From positions 4,278,001-4,342,000 of the forward strand of contig NZ_CP109190.1 in the NCBI RefSeq assembly GCF_041438805.1: a stretch of DNA of 64,000 nt, written 5' to 3'. The position numbers and the translations under genes are program-made. Numbering within the stretch: the stretch's first letter is position 1; each line of letters opens with the position of its first letter. Positions 50,489 through 58,012 of the stretch are shown here, one piece after another. This DNA comes from Streptomyces sp. NBC_01707. GTDB taxonomy: Bacteria; Actinomycetota; Actinomycetes; Streptomycetales; Streptomycetaceae. Under the pieces are notes generated by a model, which was given only the letters and a program-made list of their open reading frames with translations, had not been told where the DNA came from and did not search any database.

Positions 50489-50923
50489 ATGGACCTCACT
50501 GTTGTCGCGTACGTCATCTACCTGCTGATCAGCGTGGCACTCACCGTCTGGGTCGCCCGCACACTGAGCCGAAACGGCAAGGTCTTCCTCGCCGACGTCC
50601 TGCACGGAAACGAAAAGCTCGCCGACGCCGTCAACCACCTGCTGGTGGTCGGCTTCTACCTCGTCAACCTGGGCTTCGTCACCCTGTACCTGAAGAACTC
50701 CGACGCGGTCGCCGACGCCCGCGGGCTCTTCGAGGCGCTCTCGGTGAAGGTCGGCGTCGTCCTGCTCGTCCTCGGAGTGATGCACCTCGGGAACGTCTAC
50801 GTACTCAACAAGATCCGCCGCCGCGGTCTGATGGAGCGCGAGCAGACCCCGCCCGTACCGCCGCAGGGCTGGACGGGCCCCACCGGCCAAGGCCCGTGGG
50901 CCGCACCCGCCACCGGCCGGTGA
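50489..50923 (+). CDS. Conserved membrane protein of unknown function
   Basis: 144 residues with three predicted helices: residues 3-25 (LTVVAYVIYLLISVALTVWV), 50-72 (LLVVGFYLVNLGFVTLYL) and 90-112 (VGVVLLVLGVMHLGNVYVLN). An Asn-Glu-Lys-Leu-Ala-Asp segment precedes helix 2, and a Pro-rich tail ends the protein. The ATG at 50489 follows AGGGAGGG; a GTG-type start further upstream would put coding sequence into the operator. First gene of a unit with a DUF393 protein and a TetR regulator. Family not recognised. Confidence 0.75.
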   Translation: MDLTVVAYVIYLLISVALTVWVARTLSRNGKVFLADVLHGNEKLADAVNHLLVVGFYLVNLGFVTLYLKNSDAVADARGLFEALSVKVGVVLLVLGVMHLGNVYVLNKIRRRGLMEREQTPPVPPQGWTGPTGQGPWAAPATGR

Positions 50924-51360
50924 CCGGACAGGTCACGGCCCCGTTCGACGGGCGGCGGACGCCCGTCGAACGGCTCACCGTGCTCTACGACGCGCAGTGC
51001 TCGCTCTGCGTCCATGTGCGCCACTGGCTGATGAAGCAGCGTCAGCTCGTCCCGCTCGATCTCGTCCCGGCGGCCTCCGAGGAGGCGCGGCGCCGATTCC
51101 CCGGACTCGACCACACCGGAACGCTCTCCGAGATCACCGTGATCGGCGACCGGGGGCAGATCTACCGCGGGACCTCCGCCTGGATCGTCTGTCTCTGGGC
51201 GCTGGCCGAGCACCGGCCCAAGGCCCACTGGCTGGCCACCCCGGCGGGTCTGCCGTTCGCCCGGGCGTCGGTGCTGGCCGCCGCGAAGTACCGGTCGGTG
51301 ACGGCCGCGCCCTGCGAGCCCGGGGACGAGGCCTGCCAGGTCCCGGACCTCGAAGGCTAG
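50920..51360 (+). CDS. DUF393 (DCC) thiol-disulfide oxidoreductase-like protein
   Basis: 146 residues. The motif YDAQCSLCVHVRHWL fits the DxxCxLC signature of DCC-family proteins, which are thought to have thioredoxin-like redox chemistry. RFPGLDHTGTLSEITVIGDRG, YRGTSAW and a C-terminal Cys pair follow. The GTG overlaps the preceding stop (GTGA), fixing the start and the operon. The partner substrate is unknown; the membrane protein upstream is the natural candidate. Confidence 0.85.
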   Translation: MTGQVTAPFDGRRTPVERLTVLYDAQCSLCVHVRHWLMKQRQLVPLDLVPAASEEARRRFPGLDHTGTLSEITVIGDRGQIYRGTSAWIVCLWALAEHRPKAHWLATPAGLPFARASVLAAAKYRSVTAAPCEPGDEACQVPDLEG

Positions 51361-51384
51361 GCGCACATCCCCGGTCCGGGCGGA

Positions 51385-51390
51385 TACCCT
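51385..51390 (+). promoter_or_regulatory. Possible -10 of the TetR gene
   Basis: TACCCT ends seven bases before the GTG at 51398, giving a leaderless transcript in addition to any read-through from the upstream genes. No clear -35. Confidence 0.4.
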
Positions 51391-51397
51391 CGGGGGC

Positions 51398-52099
51398 GTG
51401 GTGAAGGAAGTGAAGGACGTGAAGGAAGTCAAGGCTCCCAAGAGCGAGCAGACCCGCACACTCATCCTCGAAACTGCGCTCCGGCTCTTCGAGGAACGCG
51501 GTTACGACAAGACGACGATGCGGGCCATCGCGCAGGAGGCCGGGGTTTCCGTCGGAAACGCCTACTACTACTTCGCCGGCAAGGAACACCTCGTCCAGGG
51601 CTTCTACGACCGGCTCGCCGCCGAGCACGAGGCGGCGGTCCAGCCGATCCTGGCCGGTGACAAGGACCTGGCCGTACGCATCCGCGGAGTGCTGCTCTGC
51701 TGGCTCGACGTGGCCGAGCCGTACCACCGCTTCGCCGCCCAGTTCTTCAAGAACGCCGCCGACCCGGAAAGCCCCCTCTCCCCGTTTTCGAAGGAGTCGG
51801 TCGCGGCCCGGGAGGCGGCGATCTCCATTCACGAACGGTGCCTGGCCGGCTCCAGCACCAAGACCGACCCCGACATGACGGAAGAACTGCCGCAGTTGAT
51901 GTGGCTGATACAGATGGGTCTGGTGCTGTTCTGGGTGTACGACCGGACGGAGGGCGCCGAGCGCAGCCGCCGTCTCGTCGAACGCACCGCCCCGATCGGC
52001 GCACGAGCGATCGCGCTCTCCCGGTTCCGGGTGCTGCGACCGCTCGTGCGTCAGGTCCACGACGTGCTGAGGGAGTTCCTGCCCGGGACCGCCGGGTGA
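51398..52099 (+). CDS. TetR-family transcriptional regulator
   Basis: 233 residues. After a charged leader of VKE/VKD repeats comes RTLILETALRLFEERGYDKT, then the helix-turn-helix AIAQEAGVSVGNAYYYF and a helical ligand-binding domain. It follows the DUF393 gene and probably represses the whole unit through the two TTGAAC palindromes at 50418-50475. The start is ambiguous because GTG recurs every nine bases. The first GTG (51398) is chosen because a TACCCT -10 ends seven bases before it. Confidence 0.88.
   Translation: MVKEVKDVKEVKAPKSEQTRTLILETALRLFEERGYDKTTMRAIAQEAGVSVGNAYYYFAGKEHLVQGFYDRLAAEHEAAVQPILAGDKDLAVRIRGVLLCWLDVAEPYHRFAAQFFKNAADPESPLSPFSKESVAAREAAISIHERCLAGSSTKTDPDMTEELPQLMWLIQMGLVLFWVYDRTEGAERSRRLVERTAPIGARAIALSRFRVLRPLVRQVHDVLREFLPGTAG
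51401..51436 (+). repeat. 9-bp tandem repeat at the TetR N-terminus
   Basis: Four units of the type GTGAAGGAA (the last degenerate, GTCAAGGCT) encode Val-Lys-Glu/Asp. Each unit contains both a GTG and AAGGA, so copy number could shift the start without breaking the frame. Confidence 0.6.
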
Positions 52100-52124
52100 C
52101 CGGCCGCGGACCCCGGGACAGCAC

Positions 52125-53678
52125 TTAGATCCAGTTGAGTTCCCACAGCCGCCAGATGCCCGTGCCGTCCGACAGGTACTGCGAGCCGGAGACTTCGGTC
52201 GTGCTGACGACGTAGTCCTTCTTCTGCCACAGCGGTACGAGCGGCACGTCCTCGCTGACCAGGGCCTGAAGGTCCTTGAAGTCCCCCGCGGTGCGGCCGC
52301 GGTCGCTGTACTGCAGCGTGGCCGAGATCAGCTGGTCCATCTTCTTGCTGGTGTAGCCGTTGTGAAGGCTGGTGTCGCGGCCGACGAGCGGCTGGCTGAA
52401 TGTGTCGGGGTCCGGGTAGTCGGGCAGCCATCCGACGGTGTAGGCGTCGTACTTGCCCGCCGCGTACCCCTTCTGGAAGGCCTGCCATTCCACGGCCTTG
52501 ACCGAGACCTTGAACAGTCCGTCCGCCTCCAGCTGGCGGCGCAGCTCGGCGGTCTCCTTGGTGTACGCGTCGTCGGCGCGGTAGGCGAAGTTGATGTGCA
52601 GCGGGATCTGTACCCCGGCCTCCTCCATCAGCTTCCTGGCGCGCGCCGGGTCGGGCGTCGGGTAGTCGTCGAAGAACGGTGTGCTGTGCCCGATGTAGCC
52701 CTGAGGGATCAGCGAGTAGAGCGGCTCGACGGTGCCCTTGTAGACGTCCGTCACCAGCGGCCCGCGGTCGATGATCGACGCGATGGCCTGCCGGACCTTC
52801 TTGTTGGCGAGCGGAGCCCCGGGCCGCACGTTGAACACCAGGTTGCGGATCTCGGCGCTGTCCGCCTCGGTGATGTGCTTGTCGGGGTCACCGGGGTTGA
52901 GCTCGGCGAGCGTGGCGGGCGGCAGCTGACGGTGCGTCACATCGATCTGTCCGGACTTCCAGGCCGCCAGGAGATCGTCCGACTGCTTGTAGTAGCGGAC
53001 GTCGACCGCGACTCCGGTCTTCTTCAGTGCGCCCTTGTACTTGGGGTTCGGGACCAGTTCGGCCTCGGCGCCCGGCACGTACGACTTCAGGATGTACGGC
53101 CCCGAGCCGTCGACCGTGTTCCCGGTGCGGAGCTTGTCCGCCGGGTACTGGTCGCGGTCGACGATCGAACCGGCCCCGGTGGCGAGCTTCTGCGGGAAGG
53201 TCGCGTCACGCGAGGAGAGGTTGAAGGTGATCGTGCGGCCTTCGGACACCACGTTCTTCAGGCTGGGGAACAGCACCGACGGGCCGACGTCCGTCTTGAT
53301 CCGCATCATGCGCTCGATGGAGTACTCCACATCGGCGGCGGTGACCTTCCGGCCGCTGGAGAAGGTCAGATCGTCACGCAGCTTGCACTGGTATGTCTGC
53401 AGCTTCTGGCCGATGAACCCACAGCTCTCGGCGGCGTCCGGCTCGGGGACGATCGCCCCGGACTTGAACGTCATGAGGGACTGGTAGATGTTGCTGTACA
53501 TCGCCCAGGAACCGGCGTCGTAGGCACCTGCGGGGTCGAGTGAGGTCACTTCGTCCGTCGTGCCGACCGTGATCGGGTCCTTCTTCACCTCGTCCGAGGG
53601 AAGCAACTGCCAGGCACCGACGCCTGCGATGACCAAAACCGCGAAAATCGCGAGAATCCGTACCCGGATCGACCGCAT
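52125..53678 (-). CDS. Peptide-type ABC substrate-binding protein (SBP_bac_5)
   Basis: 517 residues of the DppA/OppA family: VGTTDEVTSLDPAGAYD at the start of the domain, then the YSNIYQSLMTF, DLTFSSGRKVTAADVEYS and PLVTDVYKGTVEPLYSLIP blocks. The N-terminus has a hydrophobic segment (ILAIFAVLVIAGVGAWQLLP) but no lipobox Cys, so it is anchored by an uncleaved helix or exported by an ordinary signal peptide. No permease or ATPase gene is adjacent. GGGAG precedes the ATG by nine bases. It is convergent with the TetR gene 25 bases away. Confidence 0.9.
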   Translation of the reverse strand: MRSIRVRILAIFAVLVIAGVGAWQLLPSDEVKKDPITVGTTDEVTSLDPAGAYDAGSWAMYSNIYQSLMTFKSGAIVPEPDAAESCGFIGQKLQTYQCKLRDDLTFSSGRKVTAADVEYSIERMMRIKTDVGPSVLFPSLKNVVSEGRTITFNLSSRDATFPQKLATGAGSIVDRDQYPADKLRTGNTVDGSGPYILKSYVPGAEAELVPNPKYKGALKKTGVAVDVRYYKQSDDLLAAWKSGQIDVTHRQLPPATLAELNPGDPDKHITEADSAEIRNLVFNVRPGAPLANKKVRQAIASIIDRGPLVTDVYKGTVEPLYSLIPQGYIGHSTPFFDDYPTPDPARARKLMEEAGVQIPLHINFAYRADDAYTKETAELRRQLEADGLFKVSVKAVEWQAFQKGYAAGKYDAYTVGWLPDYPDPDTFSQPLVGRDTSLHNGYTSKKMDQLISATLQYSDRGRTAGDFKDLQALVSEDVPLVPLWQKKDYVVSTTEVSGSQYLSDGTGIWRLWELNWI

Positions 53679-53949
53679 TGCCGTGCTCTCCCTTACCAGC
53701 CCCACCCGGGCAGATGTGCTCAGAAACGCACATCACCACATGCGCGAACTCAGCCAATCACACGATTTTCACATCTGGAAGAGGAAACCCGCACCACTTA
53801 GCCAACTCTTTGGCAGTTGAAACCTCCGACGGGCCGAACGGCCGAAAAAGATGGAGGTGCTGTGTGGTTGTGCGGGGCAGTTGCCGGCGCGGTCCCGCGG
53901 CGCATCGGTGCGGTGCGGCTGTGCGGTGACCGGTGGACTCCGTCCGCGA

Positions 53950-55266
53950 CTAGGCGTGTCGGGAGGCGAGCTGCACGACGGTGATGTCGGAGGGTGCGCC
54001 GACCCGAACCGGCGGACCCCAGGCGCCCGCGCCCCGTGAGACGTACAGCTGGGTGTCGCCGTAGCGTTCGAGTCCGGCGACCGTGGGGTTGGCCAGTTCG
54101 GCAAGGTAGTTGCCCGGCCAGAGCTGGCCGCCGTGGGTGTGGCCGGAGAGCTGGAGGTCCACCCCGTACGCGACCGCGTCGTCGATGACCACGGGCTGGT
54201 GGGCGAGGAGGACGGAGGCGCGGGCACGGTCCCGGTCGCCGAGGGCGCGCTCGAAATCGGGTCCCTGTCCCTCACTCTCCCCGGCGATGTCGTTGACCCC
54301 GGCCAGATCGAATCCGGCTGTCTCGACCCGCGCGTTCTCCAGCGGGTGAAGACCCAATTCCCTTACGTGATCGACCCATTGGGCCGCGCCGGAGAAATAC
54401 TCGTGATTACCGGTGACGAAGAACGCCCCGTGACGGGCGGTCAGGCCCGCCAGCGGTTCGGCAGCCGGGCCGAGGTCGGCGACGGTTCCGTCCACGAGAT
54501 CGCCGACGACAGCGATCAGATCGGGCTGGGTGCGGTTGATCGTGTCGACGATCCGCTGGGTGTGGGCGCGGCCCAGGATGGGGCCGAGGTGGATGTCGCT
54601 GACGACGGCGATCCGGAAACCGTGCGCGGACCGGGGAAGCTTGGCGAGCGGGACGGTGACCCGCTTGACGCGCGGGCCGCGGAGCACGCCGTACGTGCCG
54701 TATCCGACGGTCCCGAGCCCGGCGACGGCCGCGGCGCCCCCTACGGCCCGCGCCACGAACAGGCGACGGGACGGATGTACGGCCGCCGACGGCGGGGCGG
54801 GGGCTTCGACGACGAGGGTGGCCGGGGCCGCGGGCGTCCCACTCGCGGTCACTTCAGCAGGAGATGAGCCCATTTCAGCCGCATCGCCCCCGGCGGCGGC
54901 ACCGGCCCTGTCGGCAGTCCCGCCATCCGCCGCGCGGCGGGCAAGCACCCGCCGCAGAACCGGCCGTACCGCCTCACCCACCAGCAGAGCGAGCGTCAGA
55001 TACAGCAGCGCCGCCAGCCAGAGGAAGCCCGGCCAGGCCAGCGTCTGCTGCAGCCCGAACGGCGCGCCGGCGCGCCCGGAGACCAGAGCGCCGATGCTCA
55101 GCAGGGGCAGCAGCCAGGCCGCCACGGTGCCCGCCCGGCGCAGCGCGCTGCCCGGCGCCGTCGTGTCACCGACAAGACGACGCCAGACATAGCGGTGCAC
55201 ACCGACCAGCAGCGCGAGGACCGCGACCGCCACCAGAACGAAGACCACTGCCACTTGCGCTCCCAC
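53950..55266 (-). CDS. Membrane-anchored metallophosphoesterase
   Basis: 438 residues. Three or four N-terminal helices (residues 5-25, 45-65, 75-100, with another near 175) precede a YkuE-type calcineurin-like domain. Metal motifs are SDIHLG, GDLVDG, GNHEYF and GHTHGGQLWP. The region between helices is a long Ala/Gly-rich linker. Relatives act on lipid-linked or nucleotide phosphates; the substrate is unknown. The GTG at 55266 follows GGAACCGGA. The 271-base gap downstream, towards the binding-protein gene, shows nothing convincing. Confidence 0.88.
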   Translation of the reverse strand: MGAQVAVVFVLVAVAVLALLVGVHRYVWRRLVGDTTAPGSALRRAGTVAAWLLPLLSIGALVSGRAGAPFGLQQTLAWPGFLWLAALLYLTLALLVGEAVRPVLRRVLARRAADGGTADRAGAAAGGDAAEMGSSPAEVTASGTPAAPATLVVEAPAPPSAAVHPSRRLFVARAVGGAAAVAGLGTVGYGTYGVLRGPRVKRVTVPLAKLPRSAHGFRIAVVSDIHLGPILGRAHTQRIVDTINRTQPDLIAVVGDLVDGTVADLGPAAEPLAGLTARHGAFFVTGNHEYFSGAAQWVDHVRELGLHPLENARVETAGFDLAGVNDIAGESEGQGPDFERALGDRDRARASVLLAHQPVVIDDAVAYGVDLQLSGHTHGGQLWPGNYLAELANPTVAGLERYGDTQLYVSRGAGAWGPPVRVGAPSDITVVQLASRHA

Positions 55267-55321
55267 TCCGGTTCCGCACGTCTGTGTTTCGTACGCCTAT
55301 GTCCGGTCGCAGTGCGGCCGG

Positions 55322-55567
55322 TTATGCACGTTCGTGGCGCAGAGCCCTGAGTCCGCGCAACCCGATCAGACCGACCGCCGTCCCCAGAAGAAAGGACGTG
55401 ATGGCGAGCAGCAGATGCACCCAGAAGTAGGCAGTCGGGTCACCCGCGTCGTCGAAGGCAAGTCCACTGCCGTCTTTCCATAGATTCTTGGCGAAAGTGA
55501 CCCAAATGCACCAGCTCCACACCCCGAAGGCGAGCAGGAACCAGGAGATGGGACGGGTGAGCTTCAT
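55322..55567 (-). CDS. Small two-helix membrane protein (SCO4848 family)
   Basis: 81 residues: MKLTRPISWFLLAFGVWSWC begins helix 1, followed by FAKNLWKDGSGLAFDD, a second helix (FWVHLLLAITSFLLGTAVGL) and a basic tail. It matches the conserved Streptomyces family that NCBI names after SCO4848 (recalled). The ATG at 55567 fits the first helix; GATACT six bases upstream could be its -10. It is divergent from the carboxypeptidase gene. Function unknown. Confidence 0.8.
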   Translation of the reverse strand: MKLTRPISWFLLAFGVWSWCIWVTFAKNLWKDGSGLAFDDAGDPTAYFWVHLLLAITSFLLGTAVGLIGLRGLRALRHERA

Positions 55568-55675
55568 GAATCCAGTATCGCCACCGCGCTCCGGCCGGGC
55601 CGCTCGGGGTGGGCTGTCCTGGCGGTCCGGTTGGCCGGTCCGGCGGTCCGCATCCCCCTGCACATCATCTGCCTG

Positions 55676-55681
55676 TACGTT
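55676..55681 (+). promoter_or_regulatory. -10 of the carboxypeptidase gene (leaderless)
   Basis: TACGTT ends seven bases before the GTG at 55689. There is no ribosome-binding site before that GTG, which supports a leaderless transcript. The -35 is unclear. Confidence 0.45.
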
Positions 55682-55688
55682 TCCGACC

Positions 55689-56960
55689 GTGCCTGCTCTG
55701 AAAAAGACCGTGTTGACGGTCACCTCCGCCGTTCTGCTGTCCACCTTTGTCGTCGGCCCCGCGTCAGCGGTCAGCAAGGACACCACCGACGACCCGAAGC
55801 CGACCGCCCCGATGTCGAAGGTGGGCGGCGGGCGGCTCGGCCTCGTCGGCACCCAGGTCGATCTCGGGCCGGACGCGCCGGTGCTGCCGAAGGACCTCAC
55901 CGGACGGTCCTGGATCGTCGCGGACGCGGAGAGCGGCGAGGTGCTCGCCTCCCACAACTCGCACTGGCGGCTGCCCCCGGCCTCCACCCTGAAGATGCTG
56001 TTCGCGGACACGGTCATGGACGCGCCCGAGCTCCAGCCGAAGACCCTGACGCACAAGGTGACGAACAAGGATCTCGCCGACGTCGGTGAGGGCAGCAGCC
56101 TGGTCGGCGTCAAGGAGCGCCTGACGTACACGGTCCACGACCTGTGGCTCGGCGTCTTCCTGCGTTCCGGCAACGACGCGGTGCATGTGCTGTCCTCGAT
56201 GTACGGCGGCGTCCCCAAGACCGTCACCGCCATGCAGGCGCACGCCGAGGAGCTGCAGGCCCTCGACACACACGTGGTGTCGCCCGACGGCTACGACGCC
56301 CCCGGCCAGGTCTCCAGCGCGTACGACCTCACGCTGTTCGCCCGCAGCGGACTGCAGAAGGAGGACTTCCGCGAGTACTGCTCGACTGCCACGGCCGAAT
56401 TCCCCGGCGAGAAGAAGGCCGGCAAGAAGCGCGAGGCCTTCCAGATCCAGAACACCAACCGGCTGCTCACCGGTGACGTCGGCGTCGAGCCGTACAAGGG
56501 CATCGCGGGCGTCAAGAACGGCTACACCACTCACGCGGGCAACACCTTCACCGGTGTCGCCGAGCGCAACGGCAAGGTGCTGCTCGTCACCGTCATGAAC
56601 CCGAAGTCCCACGAGAGTCACGCCGTCTACAAGGAGGCCGCGAGCCTGCTCGACTGGGGCTTCGACGCGGCCGGCAAGGTGACCCCGGTCGGTGAACTGG
56701 TCCCCCCGAAGTCGGCGGAGACGGGAACGGGCAAGGGCACGGAATCGGGCGGCGGACAGAGCACGACCGGCGCCAACGGCGCGGCGAACAAGGGCAAGCA
56801 CGGTTCGGGCACCACCAAGACGGCCGCGGCGGGCTCCAGCGGGGTCGGGATCGCGCTCGCGATCGTCGGCGGAGTCCTGGTGCTGCTGGCCGGCGGGGTC
56901 TTCCTGGTCAACCGGCGCTGGCCGCTGCCGGACCTGGTGCGCCGCCTTCCTCGCCGCTGA
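55689..56960 (+). CDS. D-alanyl-D-alanine carboxypeptidase
   Basis: 423 residues, a low-molecular-weight penicillin-binding protein that trims D-Ala from peptidoglycan stem peptides. Signal peptide to about residue 27 (VVGPASAVS); active-site SxxK as Ser99-Thr-Leu-Lys102 (PPASTLKM); SxN as RSGND; and KTG replaced by KNG in GVKNGYTTHAG. A Gly/Thr/Lys-rich linker and one C-terminal helix (IALAIVGGVLVLLAGGVFLV) anchor it outside the membrane. The GTG at 55689 follows a TACGTT -10 by seven bases. Its last 53 bases overlap the convergent BrkB-family gene. Confidence 0.93.
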   Translation: MPALKKTVLTVTSAVLLSTFVVGPASAVSKDTTDDPKPTAPMSKVGGGRLGLVGTQVDLGPDAPVLPKDLTGRSWIVADAESGEVLASHNSHWRLPPASTLKMLFADTVMDAPELQPKTLTHKVTNKDLADVGEGSSLVGVKERLTYTVHDLWLGVFLRSGNDAVHVLSSMYGGVPKTVTAMQAHAEELQALDTHVVSPDGYDAPGQVSSAYDLTLFARSGLQKEDFREYCSTATAEFPGEKKAGKKREAFQIQNTNRLLTGDVGVEPYKGIAGVKNGYTTHAGNTFTGVAERNGKVLLVTVMNPKSHESHAVYKEAASLLDWGFDAAGKVTPVGELVPPKSAETGTGKGTESGGGQSTTGANGAANKGKHGSGTTKTAAAGSSGVGIALAIVGGVLVLLAGGVFLVNRRWPLPDLVRRLPRR

Positions 56961-57837
56961 CGTCCCCGGCGCCCTCCTTCGTCCGCCGCCTGCTCGGCGT
57001 CGCCGTCCAGGCGGCGCAGAACAGCAGCAGTTTCGCGGTGAAGTTGATCCAGAGCAGGAGGGCGACCGGCACGCCGAAGGCGCCGTACATGCTCTTCGAC
57101 GCGACGCTCTTCATATAACTGCCGAGCAGCAGCTTGAGGAGTTCGAAGCCGATCGCGCCGATCACCGCGGCCGTGACCAGCCGGCGGTGCGGCGGCTGGA
57201 CGCCGGGCAGCAGGGTCAGCAGATAGAGCAGCAGCAGGAAGCCGGCCAGGGCGGCCACCAACAGGGCTGCGATCTGCAGCAGCACCCCGCCGGCCCCCCG
57301 GTCGGAGATGCCCACCAGCCGAGCGGTCCAGCCGACCGCGGTGGAGCCGGCCGTGGAGGCGGTGAGGGTGACGAGCGCCGCCCCGCCGAGGCCGACCAGC
57401 AGTCCGGCGTCCTTGAGCTTACGGACGACCGGGTTGCCCTGGTCCACGTCGTCCATCTCCCAGACCGCGCGCAGACAGCCGCGCATCGCACCGATCCAGC
57501 CGACGCCGGTGAGGAGCAGCAGCACACCGGCGACCAGCCCGACCGTCCCCGCGTGGGCCACCAGACCCGCGATGCCGAGCTGGTCGGAGATGCCGGGCAC
57601 CTGCTCGGCGACCTTGTCCTCGATCTTGTGCAACTGCTCGGTGGAGAGCATCGCCGCGCCGACCGCCGCGCCGACCGCGATCAGCGGGAAGAGCGCGAGG
57701 AAGCTGATGAAGGTGATCGCGGCGGCGAGCCTGGCCCAGTGGACCCGGTCGAGCGTTTCGTACGAGCGCCAGGCGTGCGTCGTCATCAGCCACGAGACGG
57801 GTGGCCCGACGACGGGGAGTTTCTTCAGCCAGTCCAT
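56908..57837 (-). CDS. YihY/BrkB-family inner-membrane protein
   Basis: 309 residues with six predicted helices. HWARLAAAITFISFLALFPL is the characteristic first transmembrane block, and GAFGVPVALLLWINFTAKLL the last. The family was once annotated as ribonuclease BN; its actual role is unknown, perhaps transport. The ATG follows GGAGGG by about eleven bases. The 3' end overlaps the carboxypeptidase gene tail to tail; the overlapped segment is the Ala/Gly/Pro-rich C-terminus, so it is tolerant of constraint. Confidence 0.9.
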   Translation of the reverse strand: MDWLKKLPVVGPPVSWLMTTHAWRSYETLDRVHWARLAAAITFISFLALFPLIAVGAAVGAAMLSTEQLHKIEDKVAEQVPGISDQLGIAGLVAHAGTVGLVAGVLLLLTGVGWIGAMRGCLRAVWEMDDVDQGNPVVRKLKDAGLLVGLGGAALVTLTASTAGSTAVGWTARLVGISDRGAGGVLLQIAALLVAALAGFLLLLYLLTLLPGVQPPHRRLVTAAVIGAIGFELLKLLLGSYMKSVASKSMYGAFGVPVALLLWINFTAKLLLFCAAWTATPSRRRTKEGAGDVSGEEGGAPGPAAASAG

Positions 57838-57999
57838 GACGTGCGCGTACCCTCCTGGGCGCGAAAAACCGGTGGGCGGCCCTCACCGCACTCTTCCGGT
57901 AGGCGGCTGACGGTTCGCATCCTGAGTGGATGACGCCCTTCCAAACACCCATTTCGGTGAGTGTTGTAACAAATCCCTCAAAGGTGTTTTCCCTGGCGA

Positions 58000-58005
58000 T
58001 ACGGT
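58000..58005 (+). promoter_or_regulatory. -10 of the DprE1-like gene (leaderless)
   Basis: TACGGT ends seven bases before the ATG at 58013, and no ribosome-binding site is present. Upstream bases are AT-rich, but no clear -35 occurs at 17-18 bases. Confidence 0.45.
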
Positions 58006-58012
58006 CACCATC

